Assembly (NCBI RefSeq): GCF_001748365.1
Contig: NZ_BDHH01000013.1
Span: 4,407 to 68,406, forward strand
Length of the DNA: 64,000 nucleotides
Reading direction: 5' to 3'
Origin: Fusibacter sp. 3D3
Lineage (GTDB): Bacteria; Bacillota; Clostridia; Peptostreptococcales; Acidaminobacteraceae
Part shown: in pieces, positions 1-8,771 of the stretch
Layout of the letters: the number at the start of each line of letters is the position of its first letter
How positions within the stretch are numbered: the stretch's first letter is position 1
The notes under the pieces: model-generated
What the model was told of the DNA's origin: nothing
Seen by the model: only the letters and a program-made list of their open reading frames with translations
The model's database searches: none
Program-made: the position numbers and the translations under genes

Positions 1-153
1 CAATGTTATATTGTAATTTTTTGCGATATATTCGAATATTTCTTTAGCTCTTTCAGATACTGCATCGTCAAGGACCATTCGTCTATATTTGATTACTAGC
101 ACAAGATGATAATACATCAAGAATACCGAATGATTATTATTATCCATTTTCAT
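1..153 (-). CDS. tnpA: IS200/IS605-family TnpA transposase (Y1 type), N-terminal part, runs off window
   Basis: The reverse strand encodes 51 codons beginning MKMDNNNHSVFLMYYHLVLV and continuing IKYRRMVLDDAVSERAKEIF, the familiar N-terminus of IS200-type single-strand DNA transposases. The catalytic HUH histidines and tyrosine lie outside the window. The start at 153 is fixed by an AAGGAGG box about 8 bases upstream. This gene is too short within the window to be found by length alone. Such enzymes cut and join single-stranded DNA at small hairpins near the element ends. Confidence 0.85.
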   Translation of the reverse strand, partial: MKMDNNNHSVFLMYYHLVLVIKYRRMVLDDAVSERAKEIFEYIAKNYNITL

Positions 154-463
154 TTATTTACAACCTCCTTTGTATACTACTACTGATTATATTATAGCAT
201 TTTCTACAGCATATTTCAAAGGCAAAAACCACCGATTCATCTCCCACCTACGCTCTCACTCCGTGAGCAAGGAAGGCTAAGAGGAAGGAGACTTCTCAGC
301 TTTTAGGTTAAAAGTCCTTTCTTAACGCGCTTTAAAACCTACAATAATTACAGTTTGTAGATTATAGCGATTCCTTTACATAATTCACACAATATAGCCT
401 TTTTTACAACTGATCATCACAATTAAGGCATTTAGGAAGTGAAAAACTAAAATAAGACTATGC
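154..463. other. non-coding flank of the IS200-type element
   Basis: No convincing gene. On the minus strand this is the upstream side of tnpA, where the element end should lie. A hairpin GCTCAC-GGA-GTGAGAGC is visible at about 254-272, and GAGAAGTCTCCTTC-type partial symmetry at 285-300. These could be the folded left end recognised by TnpA, but the exact boundary is not determined. Confidence 0.3.
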
Positions 464-640
464 TCATTGTTTTTTCTTATATTGTGATAAGTTGACAAGT
501 AGTAATGTAATATTGGCAAATAAAATGACGAGTCCAGTTGTAATCGGCTGTGGCGTAAGCACTTGAAATACGACAATCGCTACCGATAGTAAAATGCCCA
601 AACACGATATATAAATTGCAGTCTTGTTCTTAGTTTTCAT
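464..640 (-). CDS. small two-helix membrane protein, 58 aa
   Basis: A 58-codon ORF starts MKTKNKTAIY and ends NLSQYKKKQ. It has two hydrophobic stretches (about residues 8-28 and 33-51) separated by a TPQPITT turn, and a Lys-rich C-terminus, so it should be a small inner-membrane hairpin protein. A GGAG ribosome binding site sits 10-11 bases before the ATG (CGAGGAGATCATCATA-ATG). Hydrophobic patterning and the ribosome site are the evidence for reality; I recognise no family. It is monocistronic as far as can be seen. Confidence 0.6.
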   Translation of the reverse strand: MKTKNKTAIYISCLGILLSVAIVVFQVLTPQPITTGLVILFANITLLLVNLSQYKKKQ

Positions 641-693
641 TATGATGATCTCCTCGTGTATAAAATTTACATCTGGTTTAAATTTTTTCTCTT

Positions 694-900
694 TTACTTA
701 AATCTATTTACATAGCCTTCTTTGAAATCATTATATAATCCACCATAAACCGAAAATTTCTTTGGATAGTACAAAAATTCACTTTCTAAATCACATATCA
801 TTGGCACCTCAGAAGCAGTATAGTGAATTGTCTTGTTCTCACAAACAAATTCGATTGCTCGTGCGTCCACGTCCCTACTTGCTAGTACGGCAAAAGACAT
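694..900 (-). CDS. hypothetical protein, 68 aa, possibly a gene fragment
   Basis: A 68-residue frame starting MSFAVLASRDV, soluble and without a recognised domain. The ATG at 900 has no good ribosome binding site. Immediately upstream, a different frame reads ILKRIVWDYPEDFNVG before a stop, which looks protein-like, and the reading frame of this ORF also stays open upstream of the ATG. The neighbourhood therefore looks like a decayed gene cut into frames rather than a healthy one. Confidence 0.35.
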   Translation of the reverse strand: MSFAVLASRDVDARAIEFVCENKTIHYTASEVPMICDLESEFLYYPKKFSVYGGLYNDFKEGYVNRFK

Positions 901-1030
901 TATCCCACATTGAAGTCCTCGGGGTAATCCCAGACGATTCTTTTTAGAATTCGCCTATATGCTTTAAATCGCGATTGCTAAACTTGGATAAAATTTTGTT
1001 TGTATATATTTCGTACTCCATTTTAGATCT

Positions 1031-1225
1031 CTATCTTTTTTTAGTATGCTTTCCAGAGTTTCCCTTTACAAGATCAACAGGAAATCGAGACTTGTTGCGT
1101 TCAACTTTATCAAGCATAATTTTCTCAATATCAGCGATTTCATCCTTTAAAGCCTCTTCATCGTAACGATCACCCCATTGAAAATGCTCTAGCCATTCAT
1201 ATAACCCTTGGGAGATGTCCCCCAC
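1031..1225 (-). pseudogene. C-terminal remnant of an unknown gene, 5' end replaced by an IS200/IS605-like end
   Basis: The frame encodes a charged C-terminus (EWLEHFQWGDRYDEEALKDE then a Lys-rich tail). Its first eight codons (MGDISQGL) are translated from the mobile-element end that begins at about 1199, so the original N-terminus is missing. The remaining part is helical and charged with no family I recognise. Read as a gene interrupted by insertion of the small element. Confidence 0.5.
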
Positions 1226-1346
1226 TTCTCAAAGTGGGGGTTCATATTCCTAATTCAGTGGGAGTCCAAACGCCCACTGAATGCAATCCGATAGGATTGT
1301 GCAAGTGTTACGAAGGTAGCGAAGCGGACTGAGTATACGCTTTGAT
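1199..1346 (-). mobile_element. IS200/IS605-type end element with three hairpins (copy 1)
   Basis: On the minus strand three hairpins follow one another: CAATCC/GGATTG, TTCAGTGGG/CCCACTGAA and CCCCCACTT/AAGTGGGGG, ending with CTCCCAAGGGTTATAT. Stacked hairpins ending in a short tail are the form of IS200/IS605 right ends and of the associated guide (omega) RNAs. No tnpB is present, so this would be a non-autonomous relic. A shortened copy lies at 3718-3785. Confidence 0.5.
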
Positions 1347-1423
1347 CCTCTGTTATCTGTCTTTACATTATACTATACTTTTTCATAGTTAAATCAATAT
1401 AAAGTCACTTACAACTTTTTTTA

Positions 1424-1477
1424 GCGTTTAAAAGAGGCAAATAAGCCTTTGTCTTATCCCATAACTTGTGATATAAT
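1424..1477. repeat. 54-bp direct repeat, left copy (target duplication of the IS1634 element)
   Basis: The sequence from GCGTTTAAAAGAGG to TGTGATATAAT is identical to 3453-3506. The two copies flank the IS1634-type element exactly, as expected for a long target-site duplication, which is known for this family. The repeat contains a promoter-like TTGTCT-N17-TATAAT that here points into the element. Confidence 0.85.
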
Positions 1478-1502
1478 CCTGTCTTTGACAGTTGCTGAAT
1501 AT

Positions 1503-1547
1503 AAAAAGCCTGTAGCTCCTTGATAATAAAGGAGTTACAGGCTTTGC
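1503..1547 (-). terminator. intrinsic terminator after the IS1634 transposase
   Basis: On the minus strand AAAGCCTGTAACTCCTT pairs with AAGGAGCTACAGGCTTT around a short loop and is followed by TTTTTAT. It lies about 30 bases beyond the transposase stop codon, inside the element. Confidence 0.75.
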
Positions 1548-1574
1548 TGTTGTTGTAAAAAGTGAGTAATGTTT

Positions 1575-3317
1575 TTACTTTTTTGTATCTTTAAAAATTT
1601 TTTTTATTTTACTTGTTGTAACAATTTGATAGTCAGTTTGAAAGCCAAATGCTTCATGTAAAGCATCGGTAAAATCAGTTCTTGTATATAAAGGCTCATA
1701 CCCTTCGCCCTTAATTTCCTTGAAATTCATGTCTCTTAACTCACTAATGATTTCAGGGCAGGTAAATTCGTCATTAAGTCGCTTTTCAAGTAGCCTATAA
1801 ATAATTAGCGATATAAAGCAAGTTGTGAAATGTGCTTCAATCCTGTCGTCATTGCTTAAGTACACAGGTCTTGCTTTGAATTCGCTTTTCATAATCCTAA
1901 AACATTCTTCAATTTCCCATCTCCTGTGATTTACCTTAATGATTTCAGACACATCATCCTCAAGGTTTGTACAAACGCCATAAAAACCATCAAAGGCTTC
2001 TTCTTTCTGGATGATAGTAGAATCAATGCTGAAAATCTCTTTTTCTGCAACTTCTCCATCTGGAGTAACGCTTGTTTTGTGAATAAATCTTTTGTAATCG
2101 TTAGCGTTGCATTTCTTGAGTTTTGTTGGGTTTGTATCTATAACCTTTTGGGCACGTTCTATTTGAGAGTTGCGGATTTTACGCTGATAATCCCTATATT
2201 TGATAGAATAAGTTACAATCAATCTTTGCTCAAAATCCTTTTCTTTGATCCAGCGTTCCTTGAAAAAGACTTTTGCTCGCATTTTTGCTTTATCTTCAGA
2301 AGTAGCTTTTTCCATCATTTCATCAAGTTTAGAAATGTCATAGTCTTTTTCGCTTCCGGTGAGTTTCCAGCCATCAGGAGCAAGAGCCCATTTTTTAAGG
2401 TGTTCTTTCAATTTTTTAATAGATTGAGTGGTGATAAAAGCCCGACCATCTTTGTCGTTAAACTTTCGATTATCTTCAGAAGCCAGACCCGCATCAGTGC
2501 AGACAATAAATTTAGAAAGCTCAAAGTCAGAAATTATTTTCTTTTCTAAAGGCTTTAAAGTCAACTGCTCATTCATATTCCCCCTGGTAATGCTAAAAGC
2601 TAGAGGAATGCCGTCTCCATCCATAAACAAACCCATTTGAACAATTGGATTGGGCTTGTGATCTTTACCATGGCCATATTGTTTATTGCCATCTTCCTGT
2701 TCAATTTCAAAAAAGTAGTTGGTACAATCATAGTAAAGTACACCAGTATTTCTTTTTGAAACCTTTAGACTGTTTTCATACAAAGACGACTGGATAAAAT
2801 CTGTTTCTTTAGCGAGAACTTCAAGAGCTCTGTATATTTGATGCAACTCAAAATTAGGTTGCTCAATAAACTTTTTTGAAAGCTCGTAGGTTGCAAGTTT
2901 AGAAGAAGGAAATAGAACTCTGCCGTAAATTAACCGAGAAAGGATTGAGTTTAAATCAAAATCAAATTTGTATTTATGAGATATTTCCTTGCAAATCTTA
3001 TGTAGCCCAAGTTCGTGATATATTTTTTGCAGGAATAGATATCCTCCGTTAAAAGAACGCTGCTCACCTTTAATAATACGTTTTGAGGGAGAGTATTTAA
3101 CGAGCACTTCTCGTTTCTCTTCTTTTTCTTTCTGGTTTAATTCTTCAATATATTCTTTAGCCCATTCATATGGATCTTGGCCTTTAAGCTTTTCACGAAG
3201 AGTCTTTTCAGTTCCTAGCTTTTCCACTATCTTAGTAGAATGAACACCATCAATCCAAGTCGATTTAATAACATACAGGGACGCGGAATTCTTTGAGCGT
3301 GATATTTTAAGTCTCAT
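1575..3317 (-). CDS. IS1634-family DDE transposase, 580 aa
   Basis: Cuts and joins the ends of its own element. The RNase H-fold catalytic residues appear as D in YYDCTNYF (about residue 200), D in VCTDAGL (about 275) and E in RRWEIEECFR (about 490), spaced as in the IS4-like superfamily with an insertion before the final Glu. Full length for the family. I start at 3317 (MRLKISRS) because AGGAGG lies 7-8 bases upstream; a longer in-frame start at 3326 has no site. The frame is intact, so the element may still be active. Confidence 0.92.
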   Translation of the reverse strand: MRLKISRSKNSASLYVIKSTWIDGVHSTKIVEKLGTEKTLREKLKGQDPYEWAKEYIEELNQKEKEEKREVLVKYSPSKRIIKGEQRSFNGGYLFLQKIYHELGLHKICKEISHKYKFDFDLNSILSRLIYGRVLFPSSKLATYELSKKFIEQPNFELHQIYRALEVLAKETDFIQSSLYENSLKVSKRNTGVLYYDCTNYFFEIEQEDGNKQYGHGKDHKPNPIVQMGLFMDGDGIPLAFSITRGNMNEQLTLKPLEKKIISDFELSKFIVCTDAGLASEDNRKFNDKDGRAFITTQSIKKLKEHLKKWALAPDGWKLTGSEKDYDISKLDEMMEKATSEDKAKMRAKVFFKERWIKEKDFEQRLIVTYSIKYRDYQRKIRNSQIERAQKVIDTNPTKLKKCNANDYKRFIHKTSVTPDGEVAEKEIFSIDSTIIQKEEAFDGFYGVCTNLEDDVSEIIKVNHRRWEIEECFRIMKSEFKARPVYLSNDDRIEAHFTTCFISLIIYRLLEKRLNDEFTCPEIISELRDMNFKEIKGEGYEPLYTRTDFTDALHEAFGFQTDYQIVTTSKIKKIFKDTKK

Positions 3318-3387
3318 AAAAAACACCTCCTATCTCTTATATTATAGCACAGTACTCAAAGGTACTCAATATTAAAATATGAAATTT

Positions 3388-3416
3388 GACAAAAAAATAA
3401 GCCTATTTCGAGGCTT
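3388..3416. terminator. small hairpin at the upstream edge of the IS
   Basis: AAGCCTATTTCGAGGCTT forms a 5-6 bp stem. Position just before the transposase promoter region suggests shielding from outside transcription; the stem is short, so this is tentative. Confidence 0.35.
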
Positions 3417-3452
3417 TCAAAGATTTTTTTGCTATGCAAGTGTCAAAGACCC

Positions 3453-3506
3453 GCGTTTAAAAGAGGCAAATAAGCCTTTGTCTTATCCCATAACTTGTGA
3501 TATAAT
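3453..3506. repeat. 54-bp direct repeat, right copy, with promoter
   Basis: Identical to 1424-1477. It contains TTGTCT (3478-3483), a 17-base spacer and TATAAT (3501-3506), a good sigma-A-type promoter reading rightwards out of the repeat. Confidence 0.85.
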
Positions 3507-3512
3507 GAATTG

Positions 3513-3577
3513 TAAAATAAACGCTTGCCCAAGCGAGGCTAGTATCTCTTAGGAGATACTAGCCGTTTTTATTTTAA
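3513..3577 (+). ncRNA. candidate small RNA: promoter, two hairpins, terminator
   Basis: Starting about 7 bases after the TATAAT at 3501-3506, a transcript would contain CGCTTG/CAAGCG (3522-3535) and then a perfect 12-bp hairpin GGCTAGTATCTC-TTAG-GAGATACTAGCC (3537-3564) followed by GTTTTTATTTT. There is no ORF in between, so the unit would give a 60-65 nt RNA. It could equally be a truncated leader of a lost gene. Confidence 0.4.
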
Positions 3578-3617
3578 TGCTGATACCTACTTTAGACAAA
3601 ATATCTCTTTTTCTTAC

Positions 3618-3655
3618 AAAAAGTGTCGAACACCTTGCCACACAAGACATTCGAC
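3618..3655 (-). terminator. probable terminator on the minus strand
   Basis: On the minus strand GTCGAA...TTCGAC brackets TGTC-TTG and CAAG-GTG pairing and is followed by ACTTTTTG. It may end transcripts of the diguanylate cyclase gene to its right, although an IS end now lies between them. Confidence 0.45.
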
Positions 3656-3717
3656 ATTATTTTATCAAAAAACTTTAACTTAATCACCTCAAATTATTTT
3701 TTTCTTGTCGATCTTCA

Positions 3718-3785
3718 ATATAACCCTTGGGAGGATTGTGCAAGTGTTACGAAGGTAGCGAAGCGGACTGAGTATACGCTTTGAT
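3718..3785 (-). mobile_element. shortened copy of the 1199-1346 element (80-bp internal deletion)
   Basis: Shares ATATAACCCTTGGGAG with 1199-1214 and the next 52 bases (from GATTGTGCAAGTG to CGCTTTGAT) with 1295-1346. The 80 bases in between in copy 1, holding the two strong hairpins, are absent here. The same element therefore exists in a full and a deleted form 2.4 kb apart, on either side of the IS1634 element. Confidence 0.6.
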
Positions 3786-3812
3786 ACAACCGTTTCCCAT
3801 CGTGTTTTTCTC

Positions 3813-5510
3813 TCACAACACCGTATACCGATTACGCCCACCACGTTTAGACAGATACATCGCCTGATCACTTTTAGCGATCCATTCCTTAGACAAATAG
3901 CCTTTTACATAAGGGCTTATACCAATACTTACACCCACCGTAAGATCAAGCTCTCCCACGATAATTGCTTCACTGACGATATCAATCAGTTTAAGTGCCA
4001 AAGCTCTAATCTCTTCACTGCTTTTATGCTGAGCCAAGATTAAGAACTCATCGCCCCCAAATCGAGCAATTACGTCATTATGATCCAATGCCGTACGCAA
4101 CCCTTCACTGATTACCACCAGCACTCTATCCCCCACATGATGTCCATAAGTATCGTTTATGGGTTTAAAGCCATCCAGATCCAAAAACAGCAAATAAGCG
4201 TTTTCCTCTTGAACCGATTTTGTAAAACGCTCAATAAAAGATAAAATGTATGGCCTGTTATAAAGGCCTGTCAATTCATCTAGCTCGATACGACGTTCAA
4301 GCACTTGATTGCGCCTATCAGTAGTGGCAAACCCTTCAATTATAATCAATGAAAAACACCATACCACCACAAGGCCTGCAAAAGGAAGATAACTATATTC
4401 GTTGGGATATCCAAACTCCTTAATTAAAGCAATCGCAATTGCTGCGCAAGCCGTTAACATTAAATAAGACCCTTTGGCACCCTCACGAATCGCCTTAATC
4501 AGCATCAAGCTTATAATGACGATACAAATCACACTCAGATACTTGTATGGCGAAAAAACCAAAGTATACAAACGATTATCTAATAACATCGGAATTGCCC
4601 CTAAAGTAATACTGATCACCACAAGACCCTTTTCGAAAAAATTAAGCTTTTGAGAAGGGAAAAGTCTTAGAATAAAAAGGCAAAACAAAGGCAGCAACAA
4701 ATACCCTGAAGCATACTCCAACCGAACTAAGAGATTCCACGAGATGGCATTTGCAAGTTGATGAATAAGACGATCCACAATCAGAAAGTCATAAACACTC
4801 ATACTGATACAGACAAGGGCAAAGTACAAAATTTCGATCCGCTTACGATGTGTCACAAAAACACCTAAAAAGAAAACCCCCATTGCAAAAAGACTTGAAA
4901 CGACAAAGGCCGATACAAATTGATGCCTTTGCATATTTTGGACAATCTCATCATATCGACCAATCTTAATAGGGTTCCAAAATCCCCCTCTGTAATAGTG
5001 TTCATTTGATATCTCCATGGCAATTTCTGCCCGACCTGATCCATCTGAGACAAACGCCCCCATCACAGGGCGCCATTCAGGAATCTTTTGATCCACATCC
5101 CCATTTTTGGCGACTTGCACCCCATTGATATATAGATTATAGGCAGTTACCTCATCATAGATAAAAAAGCCATAGATCGCATTTGGGTCTAAACCTGTGA
5201 GCTTTCCAGTATAAACGCCAACGCCATAGGGTGAAAAATCAAGGTCTGCATCAGCTTCCCAACTATGCGGTACTTGCTTGAGCATCCCGCGTTGATCTTT
5301 TAGATTCACACCATATCTCGTATTTGGATAAAAACGCCACAAACCCGTCAAATTAATTCGTTCGCCTTCCCACTCTGAAAGATCTAAAGTTTCATCAACT
5401 AAGGGCATGCGCTCCACCAAGCTATAAACATGTGAATCCATCCAAAAATAAGACCCCAATACGATTAATCCTAAAATAATGATATAGAAAAACATACCTT
5501 TTATTTTCAT
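3813..5510 (-). CDS. membrane-bound diguanylate cyclase with 7TMR-DISM-like sensor
   Basis: Makes cyclic di-GMP from two GTP. Residues 7-24 are a membrane anchor; about 40-190 form an extracytoplasmic beta-rich domain like those of 7TMR-DISM receptors; about 195-395 hold seven membrane helices; the GGDEF domain fills 405-565. The active-site motif is intact (ARFGGDEF), as are LDLDGFKPIND and GHHVGDRVL. The position of the usual RxxD inhibitory site, five residues before GGDEF, reads DHND, so product inhibition is probably lacking. The start overlaps the stop of the upstream acetyltransferase by 4 bp (ATGA), indicating translational coupling. The signal sensed is unknown. Confidence 0.88.
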   Translation of the reverse strand: MKIKGMFFYIIILGLIVLGSYFWMDSHVYSLVERMPLVDETLDLSEWEGERINLTGLWRFYPNTRYGVNLKDQRGMLKQVPHSWEADADLDFSPYGVGVYTGKLTGLDPNAIYGFFIYDEVTAYNLYINGVQVAKNGDVDQKIPEWRPVMGAFVSDGSGRAEIAMEISNEHYYRGGFWNPIKIGRYDEIVQNMQRHQFVSAFVVSSLFAMGVFFLGVFVTHRKRIEILYFALVCISMSVYDFLIVDRLIHQLANAISWNLLVRLEYASGYLLLPLFCLFILRLFPSQKLNFFEKGLVVISITLGAIPMLLDNRLYTLVFSPYKYLSVICIVIISLMLIKAIREGAKGSYLMLTACAAIAIALIKEFGYPNEYSYLPFAGLVVVWCFSLIIIEGFATTDRRNQVLERRIELDELTGLYNRPYILSFIERFTKSVQEENAYLLFLDLDGFKPINDTYGHHVGDRVLVVISEGLRTALDHNDVIARFGGDEFLILAQHKSSEEIRALALKLIDIVSEAIIVGELDLTVGVSIGISPYVKGYLSKEWIAKSDQAMYLSKRGGRNRYTVL

Positions 5511-6010
5511 CTGATTAACTCATACCTCTTCTCAACTAAAACTCTCCCCCACATCTCTTGTGAAGTTTCCTCAGTCACTTCAAAGCCTGCCTTTTCATAC
5601 ATTGAAGAAGCTTGCTCTTGATCAGACGTCGTCAAAAGCCATATCTTTTTATAGTCCATTTCTTCACAAAATTGCATCGCTCTTTTAAAAAGTTTATGTC
5701 CTAAGCCAATACCCCTATACTCTGGTTCTATTAAAAACCATCTGAGCTGAGCTTCCGTATCACTATAGCCCAATATGGCAACATTCCCAATGATAACACC
5801 CTCTTTTTCCGCAATAAAGAATCGGTCTCTCTCCTTTGAATGTCTCAGTGTAAAATCATAAAAAGTTTTGCAAACATAACCCTCAAACTCTAAATCGTAA
5901 TCACATTCTTCTTTATAAATTTTTGCATGTAGATAGGCTAAACAACCTAAATCTCCCGATTCCAAATTTTCTCGTATGGTTATAGTATCTGTCAAATTAA
6001 TCGAATTCAT
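5507..6010 (-). CDS. GNAT-family N-acetyltransferase, 167 aa
   Basis: Acetyl-CoA-dependent acyltransferase of unknown substrate. The acetyl-CoA pyrophosphate loop is visible as EPEYRGIGLGHKLFKRA (about residues 95-111) and the C-terminal strand as SSMYEKAGFEVTEE. Length is normal. AAGGAGG precedes the ATG at 6010. It is the first gene of a two-gene unit with the diguanylate cyclase, overlapping by 4 bp; whether the pairing is functional is unknown. Confidence 0.85.
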   Translation of the reverse strand: MNSINLTDTITIRENLESGDLGCLAYLHAKIYKEECDYDLEFEGYVCKTFYDFTLRHSKERDRFFIAEKEGVIIGNVAILGYSDTEAQLRWFLIEPEYRGIGLGHKLFKRAMQFCEEMDYKKIWLLTTSDQEQASSMYEKAGFEVTEETSQEMWGRVLVEKRYELIR

Positions 6011-6189
6011 GCGCCCGCCTCCTTTATAGCAAATGGTTAATCCTTGTTTTAACTATTCTACTACAATGAAAGTCGCATAACAACTTTTATGACTTCTATT
6101 CCCTACAAATATGTATATAACAAATTAAGAGCTCACTTCGTGATCTCGTACCAACTTTCGCTGACACATTTCGGCTCAAGTTTATTTGC

Positions 6190-6226
6190 GATAAAAAAAG
6201 CGTTGTCACCTTTGTGAACATACGCT
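6190..6226 (-). terminator. intrinsic terminator overlapping the end of the 73-aa gene
   Basis: On the minus strand AGCGT...ACGCT with inner TGTTCA/TGACA pairing is followed by TTTTTTTATC. The stem includes the last codons of the gene ending at 6206. Confidence 0.65.
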
Positions 6227-6427
6227 CTCGCATTTTTTTCCCATTAATGGTTCTCCATAACTTCTACCAGAATCAATTTCCTCTAAACATTCAGAGAGAT
6301 AATCTTCTAAAAAAAGGCCTTTTGTCGGCTTTGAATCTGATTTAACCATATATATTTCGAGATAATCCTCTAAAAATTGCATTTCCTTCTGCCACTGTAG
6401 TACACTCTTTCCGTCTGTTTTCTTCAT
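6206..6427 (-). CDS. hypothetical protein, 73 aa
   Basis: A small soluble, acidic, helical protein (QFLEDYLEIYMV, LFLEDYLSECLEEIDSG) with a Cys-containing tail. GTGAGGTGAAA lies before the ATG, a good ribosome binding site, and an intrinsic terminator overlaps its end, so it is probably a genuine gene. It follows the phospholipase-like gene by 29 bases and is likely co-transcribed with it. The two repeated LEDYL elements are notable, but I recognise no family. Confidence 0.55.
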   Translation of the reverse strand: MKKTDGKSVLQWQKEMQFLEDYLEIYMVKSDSKPTKGLFLEDYLSECLEEIDSGRSYGEPLMGKKCESVCSQR

Positions 6428-6456
6428 CGTTTTTTCACCTCACTTCTAATTTTTTT

Positions 6457-7050
6457 CTATATATAATCATTCCATAGGGTCTCCCAAGGATAGACTTCAA
6501 TAGCGCCTCTATAAACCATAGCATCTGTAATCACTTTACAGGCATAGATTGAAGTTTGAATTGCATAGATCAAATCGTTTTCATAAGTTTTAGGATTCTC
6601 AACATAGTTTTTTCTAGCCATCATCAATTGCTGTTTTATACCACCTATCTGATGCGTCGCAAATCCACTTTCATCAACTTTAAAGAGTTGAAATCTTAAC
6701 ATTTTCTTTAAGACAAAGTGAAGCTTGATTTCATAAATCCCATGCTTTCTATACTGAATGAATTTTGAAAGCTCCGAGTGATAGAGGCAAAAGAAATCAC
6801 AGATGTAATGGCAGAGAAAGCCAAGCTTTACGGAGTATGTCTTCACACTGAAATCGCCTGCTACCAATTCTTCTGAAAGTGCCATAATGCGCTCAAAATC
6901 GTTGTCAAACATATGTGGCGTCTTATTAAACCGAGGGTCCACATCTGGCATGATATTTCCATAGACGAACGCGACTCTATTGAGTTCATAAAGTGCGCTG
7001 ACCTCCTTGAAAATTAAATCCGCCATTGTGATGTGCGTTACAAAATTCAT
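6457..7050 (-). CDS. zinc-dependent phospholipase C-like protein, 197 aa
   Basis: Resembles the zinc-dependent phospholipase C / S1-P1 nuclease-like fold: N-terminal MNFVTHITMADLIF with an early His, YGNIMPDVDP, then a helical core with LGFLCHYICDFFCLYHSE supplying His and Asp ligands. There is no signal peptide, unlike secreted toxins of this family, so it is probably a cytoplasmic relative of unknown substrate. Start at 7050 is chosen because GGGGGG lies 5-6 bases upstream; the longer frame to 7086 has no site. Confidence 0.7.
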   Translation of the reverse strand: MNFVTHITMADLIFKEVSALYELNRVAFVYGNIMPDVDPRFNKTPHMFDNDFERIMALSEELVAGDFSVKTYSVKLGFLCHYICDFFCLYHSELSKFIQYRKHGIYEIKLHFVLKKMLRFQLFKVDESGFATHQIGGIKQQLMMARKNYVENPKTYENDLIYAIQTSIYACKVITDAMVYRGAIEVYPWETLWNDYI

Positions 7051-7196
7051 ACATTGCCCCCCATAGACCGTTGATCCTAAGACCAATATAGCAAAGCAAT
7101 ATAAAATCTAATTATAGTTTATGTAAATTTGTGATGAAATATTTGTTGTGCCACTTTTTATCATAGCTCACAATGGTTTACACGCCTCATAACACA

Positions 7197-7232
7197 AAAC
7201 AGAGAGCCCTCACGGAATCTCTCTGTTTCTAC
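7197..7232. terminator. bidirectional terminator-like hairpin
   Basis: AAACAGAGAG and CTCTCTGTTT form a 10-bp stem around CCCTCACGGAAT. It lies about 65 bases beyond the stop of the 6-phospho-beta-glucosidase gene, the end of the beta-glucoside operon. Confidence 0.6.
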
Positions 7233-7296
7233 ATTAAAAAATAATACGATTCATAAATGACCCAAGTTTAATGCGCTCAGGCCAAGTCGTCACGCT

Positions 7297-8706
<1,410 letters not shown>

Positions 8707-8771
8707 TTATTTCTCCTTACTGAGTGAATCTGTACGCTAGGTTAATGTCTATACTAAGTTGCTTTGTATGC

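Larger units (their letters stand above)
1479..3452 (-). mobile_element. complete IS1634-family insertion sequence
   Basis: About 1.97 kb between the 54-bp direct repeats. Imperfect terminal inverted repeats share GTCTTTGACA-(G/C)-TTGC at 1481-1495 and, reversed, at 3436-3450. One transposase gene is carried on the minus strand. The outermost two bases at each end differ (CT versus GG), so the boundary is uncertain by one or two bases. Confidence 0.85.

Noticed and set aside
1926-2549. 207-codon plus-strand frame inside the IS1634 transposase
   Set aside because: Antisense shadow of an intact transposase; no start signals and a Phe/Cys-rich translation typical of antisense frames.
3689-3871. 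60-codon frame over the shortened IS end and the diguanylate cyclase tail
   Set aside because: Composed of IS-end sequence plus an alternative frame of a known gene.
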